The notes beneath the pieces are model-generated. The model saw only the letters and a program-made list of their open reading frames with translations, did no database searches and was not told the DNA's origin. From a virus, in the IMG/VR virus record IMGVR_UViG_3300042519_001576, positions 1 through 22,524 of that record: 22,524 nt of DNA. One strand, given 5' to 3'. A program made the position numbers and the translations under genes. Shown here one piece after another: positions 15,399 to 22,135 of the stretch; the first letter of the stretch is position 1, and each line of letters begins with the position of its first letter.

Positions 15399-16493
15399 AT
15401 GAGCAGAATAAAAATTAAACAAATACAAGGAATAGATAATTTAAGTTTTTACGTTAAAAGTAGTGGTAATACTATTAATAATGTCATAAATGCTTTATAT
15501 ACTAACACTATTTCTGCAACAACATATTACAATTTACCTACTGATATTTTTGTTTCTGGTGGTACTTATGACAATACTATTGGAGTTGCTACTTTTACAA
15601 ACAATACTGGAGGTACGTTTAACGTAACTGGTTTTAGTACTAATAGTTCGACATTTAGTGGTGGTACTATCACTGGTCCAACTAATTTCATTAATGGTCT
15701 TACAGCAAACACGATATCAGCAACAACAATAACTGCTGATATTGTAAATACTTTTATACCAGAATTATCACCTAATGAAATTTATAGAGGTGTTATTTTT
15801 AGTAATAACTCTACTACAGTAACAACTTTCGGTGGTGTTACTATGGGTACGACAGCATCAAACTTGGCTCAATCTGTTGCATCAACTAATTTTGCAAGTA
15901 AACAAATACGTTTGAGATATTATGCAACGGTTGTTTCAACTGGTAGATATACTGGTACTAGAGGTTCTGCTTTGTTGTGGTTTATAGGTGGTGGATTTAG
16001 ATATGTTTGTGATTTTAATATATCAGATACTGCTTTTGCAAGTACTTGTCAACAATTTTATGGGTTAGCTGGTCAGACAACTGATTTGGCTTATGGTGGT
16101 GTTGGTTTAACACAAGTAAGTACTTTAACTAACTTAATAGGTCTAGGTAATGATGGTGCTGATACTAACTTACAAATAATCCATAATAATTCTGGTGGTA
16201 CTGCAACTAAAATTGATTTGGGTGTTAATTTTCCAGCTAACAGAACTGCTGGTTCAGCATCAACAACTGTTTATAGTTTAACATTATATAACGAACCATC
16301 ATCAAATAATGTTAAATATATGGTTATTAACAATGAAACTGGTGCTATAGCTATGGGTACAATAACGACAAATTTACCAGAACCAACACAAGGGTTAAAC
16401 TTCTTTGCAAGTAGAGCCATGGGTGGTGGTGGTGGTGTTACCAACTCTGGTCAATTTGATTTATTAAAATTAGGTGTTAATTCATTATTATAA
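15399..16493 (+). CDS. Tail fibre protein 5, likely receptor-binding tip
   Basis: 364 residues. The N-terminal part carries ISATTYYNLP (38-47), one shared shaft module (49-80) and ANTISATTITA (103-113). The C-terminal ~240 residues match a recurrent fibre tip pattern: FRYVCDFNISD (200-210), CQQFYGLAG (217-225), STLTNLIGLGNDGADTNLQI (241-260), HNNSGGTATKIDLG (262-275), then YSLTLYNEP and a late NLPEPTQGLNF segment. In phages this domain sits at the distal end of fibres, so it is the best receptor-binding candidate in the window. It is the last of five fibre genes. The family link is from remembered pattern, not a search. Confidence 0.7.
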   Translation: MSRIKIKQIQGIDNLSFYVKSSGNTINNVINALYTNTISATTYYNLPTDIFVSGGTYDNTIGVATFTNNTGGTFNVTGFSTNSSTFSGGTITGPTNFINGLTANTISATTITADIVNTFIPELSPNEIYRGVIFSNNSTTVTTFGGVTMGTTASNLAQSVASTNFASKQIRLRYYATVVSTGRYTGTRGSALLWFIGGGFRYVCDFNISDTAFASTCQQFYGLAGQTTDLAYGGVGLTQVSTLTNLIGLGNDGADTNLQIIHNNSGGTATKIDLGVNFPANRTAGSASTTVYSLTLYNEPSSNNVKYMVINNETGAIAMGTITTNLPEPTQGLNFFASRAMGGGGGVTNSGQFDLLKLGVNSLL

Positions 16494-16497
16494 TATT

Positions 16498-16740
16498 ATG
16501 GAAAAATTTACATTAACTGCAACATATTCAATTGGTAATAATTTAGAAGCGAATGTTTGTTTAAGACCTTCTAGTGATTTAATTGATGATTATATCTCAA
16601 CATATCGAGTATATACAAATGAAGAAGAAGCATTGATAAACACACCTTTTTTAATTGAAGAGATGACACCATTGTTATTTCAAGAATTTAAAGAAATGAG
16701 TAATGTTCCTATTGAAATAAGAGACCAATTCGAATTGTGA
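16498..16740 (+). CDS. Unknown 80-residue protein
   Basis: 80 residues, acidic, mixed alpha/beta, no recognised motif. The ATG at 16498 (4 nt after the fibre stop) is preferred over an in-frame ATG at 16474 that lies inside the fibre gene. It follows the putative receptor-binding fibre directly and may be a fibre assembly factor or a small virion component, but nothing in the sequence proves this. Its stop abuts the stop of the convergent small gene at 16741. Confidence 0.6.
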   Translation: MEKFTLTATYSIGNNLEANVCLRPSSDLIDDYISTYRVYTNEEEALINTPFLIEEMTPLLFQEFKEMSNVPIEIRDQFEL

Positions 16741-16893
16741 TTAATCTTCGTCATATAACCCTTTTTTAGGTTGACACTTATCACGAATCAATTTTTCAAC
16801 AAAAGCAAACATTTTTAACCCATTTTCTTCACAGTATTGTTTTAACATTTCGTGCGTTTTTGGTGTAATTTTCAAGTTTTTGTCTCGTTTCAT
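16741..16893 (-). CDS. Small ribbon-helix-helix DNA-binding protein
   Basis: 50 residues on the strand opposite to the surrounding late genes: basic N-terminus (MKRDKNLKITPKTHEML), then helices QYCEENGLKMFAFVEKLI. A short strand followed by two helices is the ribbon-helix-helix layout of Arc/MetJ-type regulators. Its stop (16741-16743) touches the stop of the 80-residue gene. Upstream, at 16910-16940, are two direct AGTATGATAAA copies and an inverted TCATACT, a plausible autoregulatory operator. Because this lies about 50 nt before the TATTTATA element of the sheath gene, it could also influence sheath expression (inference). Confidence 0.6.
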   Translation of the reverse strand: MKRDKNLKITPKTHEMLKQYCEENGLKMFAFVEKLIRDKCQPKKGLYDED

Positions 16894-16909
16894 AAGTCTT
16901 TTTCTTATA

Positions 16910-16940
16910 AGTATGATAAAAGTATGATAAAATTCATACT
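16910..16940. promoter_or_regulatory. Putative operator: direct plus inverted repeats
   Basis: AGTATGATAAA at 16910-16920 and again at 16921-16931; the second copy forms an inverted repeat with TCATACT (16934-16940): AGTATGA-N6-TCATACT. It sits 17 nt upstream of the small ribbon-helix-helix gene, as expected for an autoregulatory site. Confidence 0.55.
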
Positions 16941-16988
16941 AATTTATATTTATATTTTTAATTGGCTCTACTTTTGAAAAAATGTTAA

Positions 16989-16996
16989 TATTTATA
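16989..16996 (+). promoter_or_regulatory. TATTTATA late-promoter-like octamer before sheath
   Basis: Exact octamer 40 nt before the sheath ATG, with an A-rich leader (AAAAAACAAAAAAC-type) and no Shine-Dalgarno sequence. The 143-nt gap 16894-17036 holds this element and the operator repeats, nothing else visible. Confidence 0.45.
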
Positions 16997-17036
16997 ATAA
17001 AACGATAAATAATAACAAAAAACAAAAAACAAAATT

Positions 17037-19835
17037 ATGCCAAATAAAGTATTTGTAAGTCCAGGAGTTTATACATCTGAAAAAGACTTATCTTTTGTAA
17101 CTAGTCAAATAGGTGTGACTACGTTAGGGTTAGTTGGTGAGACAACTATTGGACCAGCGTTTCAACCTATTTTTATCGACAGTTATGATAATTTTAGAAA
17201 ATTTTTTGGTGGTTTAAATGCTACAAAAGTTAAAGATAACAACGCTCCTTTATATGAGTTACCATATATCGCAAAAGAATATTTATCTCAATCAAATCAA
17301 TTATTCGTAACAAGAGTATTAGGATTATCTGGTTTTGAAGCTGGACAAGCTTGGGGTATTACTTTAGACGCAGCTTTGGATGAGTCAACTACTGCTGCAA
17401 CAACTACTACAACATATAACGCTGCTACTCCATTAATAAGATTTACAGCTACATCAGCAAACACTAACGTAACAATAGTTAGTAATGACCCATTGTTACA
17501 ACAAATAATTAATAGTGGTGATTTAGATGCTGATTTAGCAATATTATCATTAGGACCAACTGGTACTACATATGAGATTGCTGGAAAAATTAAAACTAAC
17601 GGTACATTTAGTGGTTTAACTACAACTATGTATCTTAATAATTTAACAGCTGTTGGTGCATTTATTACTGGTACTACAACTGGTATTACTAGTCATTATT
17701 CTGGTACTGGTTATTCAGATGCTGAAGATAAATTAGTTGTGTTATTACGTTCTAGAGGTGGTATTAATGTTGATACTCAATTACCATCATATGAAATTAC
17801 TGGAACAACAAATGGTCCTCTTTTCAATCCTTCAGTAACTGATGCTGCGCTTGACCCATTAGCTGAATTTGCATTATCTGGTAAATCTAATATTCAAGGT
17901 AATTTTAACTATACATTATCTTTAGATAACACTAAGAAAAGTTATTTACCAAAAGTATTGGGTAGAACAAATAGTGATGGTAAAGCTGCAATATTTGCCG
18001 AAGAATTTTTTGAACAAATGTTTGATACATTAAATAACGCTGGTAAAATCAGAGGTATTAATTTAACTATGATTAAATATGCTAATTCATTTAATGATTA
18101 CAAACAAGAATATAAACCAGCTGTTACTCCATATGTTGTTTCTGAGTTACGTGGTACTAAAGTATTAAGATTATTCAGATTCTGGACAATTTCTGATGGT
18201 AACGCTGCTAATGAACAATTTAAAATTTCTATTAGAAACGTTAAATTAGATACAAAAGAATTTGATGTTGTAATTAGAGCTTTTAATGATAATGATACTC
18301 AACCAACTGTATTAGAATCATTCTCAAAAGTGACTATGGACCCAACTTCTGTTAACTATATTGCTAGAAGAATTGGTACATTAGATGGTAACTTCCCTTC
18401 AAAATCAAGTTTTATATTGATTGAAATGGATGATACTAATAACACTTCAGATGCTTTCCCAGCTGGTTTTGTTGGTTATCCAATGAGAAATTATCAAGCA
18501 GCAAGTAATACTGGTGTTGTTTCACCTAACTTATTATATCAAACTGCTTATGGTGCTTTTGATACTTCATCTCAAATAGCTAAAAAATATTTAGGTTTAT
18601 CTGATTTAGTAGGTATTGACGCTGATTTCTTTGACCATAAAGGTGTTGAATTTAGTGCATTAACAAAAGGTTTCCACATGGACTTAGATGCTGCTTCAGT
18701 ATCAATTGATAACGAAACTTTCTCTTTCGAAGTTGGTGACGCTCAATTTAGAAGTGAGGCTGGTGTATTAGGTACTAAATATGAAAAACTTAGAGCTCGT
18801 AAATTTACATTTGCACCTTACGGTGGTTTTGATGGATGGGATATTTACAGAACTAGAAGAAGTAATTTAGATTCTTTCTTAATCAACGGTACATTAGGTA
18901 GTAAAGGTAAATTAAGTGGTGCGTTTAAAACTAGAACTTTATACAACGGTGACGCTGCTATAAACTCTGATTACTACGCATACTTAGAGGCTATTTGGAC
19001 ATTTAGAAACCCAGAAGCTGTTAACATCAACGTGTTTGCAACTCCAGGTATTGATGTAATGGATAATGGTAACTTAGTTGAAGAAGCAATCGATATGATT
19101 GAAAACGATAGAGCTGACTCATTATACATTGTTACAACTCCAGATACTGAATCTGATGGTGTAACCCCAATGGCTGCTACTGATATCGCTGATTTCTTAG
19201 ATGGTACTTTTGACAGTAACTACACATGTACTTACTGGCCATGGATTCAAGTAGATGACACTGAAAATAATGTTTATGTTTGGATGCCAGCAACAAGAGA
19301 TGTTGTTAGAAACGTAGCGTTTACAGATAAGAAAACAGCTCCATGGTATGCAGTAGCTGGTATCGAAAGAGGTGGTGTTAATGCAGTACAAGCTAGAAAG
19401 AAATTAACATTAGAAGAAAGAGATGTTCTTTATGAAGCAAGAATTAACCCAATTGCTACTTTCACAACAGATGGTATCAAAATCTGGGGTAACAAAACAC
19501 TTCAAATCAAAGATACAGCTCTTAACAGAATCAATGTTAGAAGATTGTTATTACAAGCAAGAAAACTTATTTCTGCTGTTTCTATCAGATTATTATTTGA
19601 GCAAAACGATGCAGCTGTAAGAAACCAATTCTTATCACTTGTAAACCCAATCTTAGACAGTATTAGAAGTCAAAGAGGTTTATACGATTTCCGTGTTGTT
19701 TTATCAAACGACCCAGAAGATTTCGATAGAAACCAATTAACTGGTCAAATATTCTTGAAACCAACAAGAGCATTAGAGTTCATTCAATTAGAATTCGTAA
19801 TTATGAATACTGGTGCATCATTTGACAATGTATAA
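17037..19835 (+). CDS. Tail sheath protein (gp18-like)
   Basis: 932-residue contractile sheath subunit, longer than T4 gp18 (659). The N-terminus (FVSPGVYTSEKDLSF, GETTIGPAFQP) is the standard sheath opening. Residues ~345-450 contain YANSFNDYKQEY and a stretch ending VLESFSKVTMDP with the IRNVKLDTKEFDVVIRAFND segment characteristic of T4-type sheaths. The C-terminal ~130 residues (from about 800: ARINPIATFTTDGIKIWGNK, then INVRRLLLQARKLI and FLKPTRALEFIQLEFVI) are the conserved domain that polymerises subunits. The extra length is mainly a Thr/Ser-rich insertion near 115-300, probably surface-exposed. Codon use in the 3' third is enriched in C-ending codons, as expected of a highly expressed gene. 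Followed by a terminator. Confidence 0.95.
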   Translation: MPNKVFVSPGVYTSEKDLSFVTSQIGVTTLGLVGETTIGPAFQPIFIDSYDNFRKFFGGLNATKVKDNNAPLYELPYIAKEYLSQSNQLFVTRVLGLSGFEAGQAWGITLDAALDESTTAATTTTTYNAATPLIRFTATSANTNVTIVSNDPLLQQIINSGDLDADLAILSLGPTGTTYEIAGKIKTNGTFSGLTTTMYLNNLTAVGAFITGTTTGITSHYSGTGYSDAEDKLVVLLRSRGGINVDTQLPSYEITGTTNGPLFNPSVTDAALDPLAEFALSGKSNIQGNFNYTLSLDNTKKSYLPKVLGRTNSDGKAAIFAEEFFEQMFDTLNNAGKIRGINLTMIKYANSFNDYKQEYKPAVTPYVVSELRGTKVLRLFRFWTISDGNAANEQFKISIRNVKLDTKEFDVVIRAFNDNDTQPTVLESFSKVTMDPTSVNYIARRIGTLDGNFPSKSSFILIEMDDTNNTSDAFPAGFVGYPMRNYQAASNTGVVSPNLLYQTAYGAFDTSSQIAKKYLGLSDLVGIDADFFDHKGVEFSALTKGFHMDLDAASVSIDNETFSFEVGDAQFRSEAGVLGTKYEKLRARKFTFAPYGGFDGWDIYRTRRSNLDSFLINGTLGSKGKLSGAFKTRTLYNGDAAINSDYYAYLEAIWTFRNPEAVNINVFATPGIDVMDNGNLVEEAIDMIENDRADSLYIVTTPDTESDGVTPMAATDIADFLDGTFDSNYTCTYWPWIQVDDTENNVYVWMPATRDVVRNVAFTDKKTAPWYAVAGIERGGVNAVQARKKLTLEERDVLYEARINPIATFTTDGIKIWGNKTLQIKDTALNRINVRRLLLQARKLISAVSIRLLFEQNDAAVRNQFLSLVNPILDSIRSQRGLYDFRVVLSNDPEDFDRNQLTGQIFLKPTRALEFIQLEFVIMNTGASFDNV

Positions 19836-19857
19836 CCAAAATTAAAAATAAAGCAAG

Positions 19858-19886
19858 AAAGCTCTCATCTGAGAGCTTTTTTGTTT
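19858..19886 (+). terminator. Intrinsic terminator after tail sheath
   Basis: Stem AAAGCTCTC / GAGAGCTTT (9 bp) with loop ATCT (19867-19870) and a T-rich tail TTTTGTTTTT. Confidence 0.9.
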
Positions 19887-19904
19887 TTATAGATATTTAT
19901 TATT

Positions 19905-20300
19905 ATGAAGGTAATTAAAATAACGTTAGAGCAATTTAATAGATTAATTTTAAAGGAAGCTGAAAATAAAAAAGTGGAATTTAATTTTAATGTTGAAATG
20001 ATTTTAGCTATGGGTAAAATCTTAGGATTAAACTTAAAAAATTACAATCTAGAAATAGCAAATAATGAATTAAAAAAGGAATCAACTTATACTAAAATAA
20101 AATCTATTTTGGATGATAAAGAAGATTTGAATAAAATAATTGAAGACTTGAAAAACAAAGGTTTAATTAGCGCTGATAAAAAATTTATCTATGATGCTGA
20201 GAAGATTGTAACTAATTTTAATTCAAATGCTAAAGAAAACGTTTTTGATTGTAAACTTAAACATTCTGAACTGATTAATAATATTTTAAAAAATAAGTAA
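19905..20300 (+). CDS. Unknown 131-residue protein
   Basis: 131 residues, Lys/Asn/Glu-rich and predicted almost wholly helical. The N-terminus MKVIKITLEQFNRLILKEAE follows a pattern (basic strand, ITxxQ..RLI, acidic) that I recognise from the start of assorted T4-like phage proteins; its role is unknown. No catalytic motif or membrane segment. It lies between the sheath terminator and the tube gene and is much more A/T-rich than both, which may mark it as an insertion between genes usually adjacent in T4-like phages. TATTTATT lies only 3 nt before the ATG, too close for an ordinary promoter, so the true start may be downstream. Confidence 0.6.
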   Translation: MKVIKITLEQFNRLILKEAENKKVEFNFNVEMILAMGKILGLNLKNYNLEIANNELKKESTYTKIKSILDDKEDLNKIIEDLKNKGLISADKKFIYDAEKIVTNFNSNAKENVFDCKLKHSELINNILKNK

Positions 20301-20343
20301 AAAATATAGATAAAATTGAAAAATTTTTCATAATTAACATATT

Positions 20344-20351
20344 TATTTATA
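20344..20351 (+). promoter_or_regulatory. TATTTATA late-promoter-like octamer before tube
   Basis: Exact octamer 42 nt before the tail tube ATG, followed by an A-rich leader similar to that of the sheath gene. Confidence 0.45.
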
Positions 20352-20393
20352 AAAAACAACAAATAATAAAACTAAATAAAAAACTAGAACATT

Positions 20394-20882
20394 ATGGCTG
20401 ATTTATTGATGAAAATGCCCTTACCATACGAACCTAAGAAAAAGAATCGTTGGTTATTAACTTTCCCAGCAGATTTAGGTATCCAACAATGGTGGTTATC
20501 AACTGCTTCTAGACCTTCAATCACACAGAACGAAGTTGAGATTCCTTTCTTAAATACTTCAACATGGGTTATTGGTCGTTTTACATGGGAATCAATTGAC
20601 GTTACATTCCGTGACCCAATTGGTCCTTCAGCAGCTCAAGCTATTATGGAATGGGTTCGTTTACACTCAGAATCTATTACTGGTCGTCAAGGTTATGCTG
20701 CTGGTTACAAACGTCCAGTTGACTTAGAATTACTTGACCCAACTGGGGTTGTTATCGAGAAATGGTTATTAGATGGGACAATGTTAACAAACGTATCATT
20801 TGGTGACTTAGGGATGGATGATGACGGTATCGCTGAGATTACTGCAACATTACGTTTTGACAGAGCAATCTTATTATTCTGA
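20394..20882 (+). CDS. Tail tube protein (gp19-like)
   Basis: 162 residues, the same length class as T4 gp19 (163). Characteristic features in order: KKKNRWLLTFPADLGI (15-30), ASRPSITQNEVEIPFLNTS (43-61), a VIGRFTWESIDVTFRD stretch with GPSAAQAIMEWVRLH, then TGRQGYAAGYKR and LLDPTGVVIEKWLLDG, and a terminal LRFDRAILLF. It forms the hexameric inner tube of the contractile tail. It uses CGT, GTT and C-ending codons far more than its neighbours, the mark of a highly expressed structural gene. Located after the sheath, as in T4, but separated from it by one small unknown gene. Confidence 0.95.
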   Translation: MADLLMKMPLPYEPKKKNRWLLTFPADLGIQQWWLSTASRPSITQNEVEIPFLNTSTWVIGRFTWESIDVTFRDPIGPSAAQAIMEWVRLHSESITGRQGYAAGYKRPVDLELLDPTGVVIEKWLLDGTMLTNVSFGDLGMDDDGIAEITATLRFDRAILLF

Positions 20883-20911
20883 TTTTTAATTAAAATAGCT
20901 TTATCAAAAGC

Positions 20912-20942
20912 TTGACTTGTAAGAATTCTTTTAGTATATTTG
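20912..20942 (+). promoter_or_regulatory. Bacteroidetes-type promoter
   Basis: TTG at 20912-20914, a 20-nt spacer, then TATATTTG (20935-20942), a full match to the Bacteroidetes primary-sigma -7 box TAnnTTTG. Transcription would start near 20950, just before a 13-codon frame and the endonuclease gene. It implies host-polymerase (early) expression of the endonuclease, separate from the structural genes. Confidence 0.7.
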
Positions 20943-20951
20943 TATTAAATT

Positions 20952-20993
20952 ATGAATATATTAAAAGAATTTTTATTTTATGGTAATATGTAA
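20952..20993 (+). other. 13-codon open frame overlapping endonuclease start
   Basis: Encodes MNILKEFLFYGNM. It starts about 10 nt after the predicted transcription start and its stop lies 14 nt inside the endonuclease gene in another frame. It could be a coupling leader peptide or a gene-start remnant like that at 8089, but it matches no gene in the window. Confidence 0.2.
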
Positions 20994-21867
20994 AGAATGT
21001 GAACGTAAGTTTGATAATTTGGATTCATTGAGAAGACATCGAACCCAAAAACATGGTGTTAATGCTGAACAAACATATATTGATTATATTTTAAGTGGGG
21101 TTAAACCAACATGTAAATGTGGTTGTGGTGAATCAGTTAAGTTTTTATCTATTGAAAAAGGTTTTGTTGATTACATTAGAGGACATGTTGCTAGGGTTAA
21201 TAATAATTGGGGACACAATAAAGAAGTATTAAGAAAATCACATGAAACACAAAAAAAGATGCATGCATCTGGTGATTTAAAAATATGGAATAAAGGTTTA
21301 ACTATTGATGATTCAAGGGTGAAAGATAATATTGATAAGGTAATGTCAAACCAAAACCGTGGTATTAATATTTCAAAAAAACTTAAAGGTGTCCCAAAAT
21401 CTCAAGAACATAAATTAAAAATACAAGAAGCTTCAGAATTAAGATGGTCTAATCCAGACGAAAGAGAAAAACAATCACATAGGTTAATAGAAAGATTGAT
21501 TAAAAATAATTATAAAAATAAAAAGACTAAATTAGAAGTTACATTTCAAACATTTCTAGAAATTTTAGGTTTAATTGAAAAAAAAGATTTTACATACCAA
21601 AAACAAGTGTCATCAGCTTTATTTGATTTTTATATACACAACTCTAATTTATTAATTGAGGTTGATGGTGATTTTCACCATTGTAATCCTAATAGTATCC
21701 ATAAAATACCGACTTTTCCAATACAAATAAAAACAGTCGGTAATGATTATAGAAAAAATTTGATAGCTGAAGAGAAGGGATTCAAATTATTAAGATTTTG
21801 GGAAAGTGATATTAAAAATAAACCAGAAGAAATTATGAGTATTTTAAGAAAAGAATTAGGTTTATGA
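20980..21867 (+). CDS. Homing endonuclease with C2H2 finger, NUMOD3 and Vsr-like domain
   Basis: 295 residues. Residues 4-25 form a C2H2 zinc finger (C4, C7, H20, H25); a second cysteine cluster lies at 45-49 (CKCGC). NUMOD3-like DNA-binding motifs cover roughly 100-170 (ISKKLKGVPKSQEHKLKIQEAS). The C-terminal domain (185-290) is Vsr/PD-(D/E)XK-like: LFDFYIHNSNLLIEVDGDFHH (214-234, catalytic D and E-x-D), then YRKNLIAEEKGFKLLRFWESDI. It probably nicks or cleaves phage DNA at a specific site near the tube gene. A Bacteroidetes-type promoter lies directly upstream, so it is expressed independently of the late genes. Unlike the GIY-YIG and HNH genes, no duplicated target-gene end is visible in this window. 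Confidence 0.82.
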   Translation: MVICKECERKFDNLDSLRRHRTQKHGVNAEQTYIDYILSGVKPTCKCGCGESVKFLSIEKGFVDYIRGHVARVNNNWGHNKEVLRKSHETQKKMHASGDLKIWNKGLTIDDSRVKDNIDKVMSNQNRGINISKKLKGVPKSQEHKLKIQEASELRWSNPDEREKQSHRLIERLIKNNYKNKKTKLEVTFQTFLEILGLIEKKDFTYQKQVSSALFDFYIHNSNLLIEVDGDFHHCNPNSIHKIPTFPIQIKTVGNDYRKNLIAEEKGFKLLRFWESDIKNKPEEIMSILRKELGL

Positions 21868-21875
21868 TATTTATT
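21868..21875 (+). promoter_or_regulatory. TATTTATT late-promoter-like octamer
   Basis: Octamer 31 nt before the ATG at 21907, immediately after the endonuclease stop. Confidence 0.3.
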
Positions 21876-21906
21876 ATTAAATAACATAAAATTAATAAAT
21901 AAAAAT

Positions 21907-22020
21907 ATGGCAAAAGCTAGAAAAGAAGGTAAACCTAAGAAAAATAGAGGTAACTTAGTTAAGCGTTTAACCATGATTGCTAAGAATCAAGAACTAATAA
22001 AAGAATACGAAAATAAATAA
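21907..22020 (+). CDS. Small basic protein, 37 residues
   Basis: MAKARKEGKP... through IKEYENK, 37 residues, very basic in the first half (MAKARKEGKPKKNRG) and helical after. Function unknown; a nucleic-acid-binding role is possible from charge alone. Supported as a gene by an upstream TATTTATT, an A-rich leader, an in-frame stop directly before a strong terminator, and its position between the tube gene and the next virion gene. Confidence 0.6.
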   Translation: MAKARKEGKPKKNRGNLVKRLTMIAKNQELIKEYENK

Positions 22021-22021
22021 T

Positions 22022-22049
22022 AAAAAACCACTTTAACGAGTGGTTTTTT
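22022..22049 (+). terminator. Intrinsic terminator after small basic gene
   Basis: An 11-bp stem AAAAAACCACT / AGTGGTTTTTT with loop TTAACG (22033-22038). The loop, including its flanking T and A, is the same as in the terminator at 13243. Confidence 0.9.
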
Positions 22050-22091
22050 AATTTTACATAGTTTCTATTTACAAAAAAACTTATTAACATA

Positions 22092-22099
22092 TATTTATT
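22092..22099 (+). promoter_or_regulatory. TATTTATT late-promoter-like octamer
   Basis: Octamer 36 nt before the ATG at 22136. Confidence 0.35.
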
Positions 22100-22135
22100 T
22101 TTAAAGTTATAACGAAATAAATAAGTTTTTCAAAT

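Noticed and set aside
19894-19901. TATTTATT as a promoter for the gene at 19905
   Set aside because: Only 3 nt before the ATG, leaving no room for a transcription start upstream of the codon unless translation starts further in.
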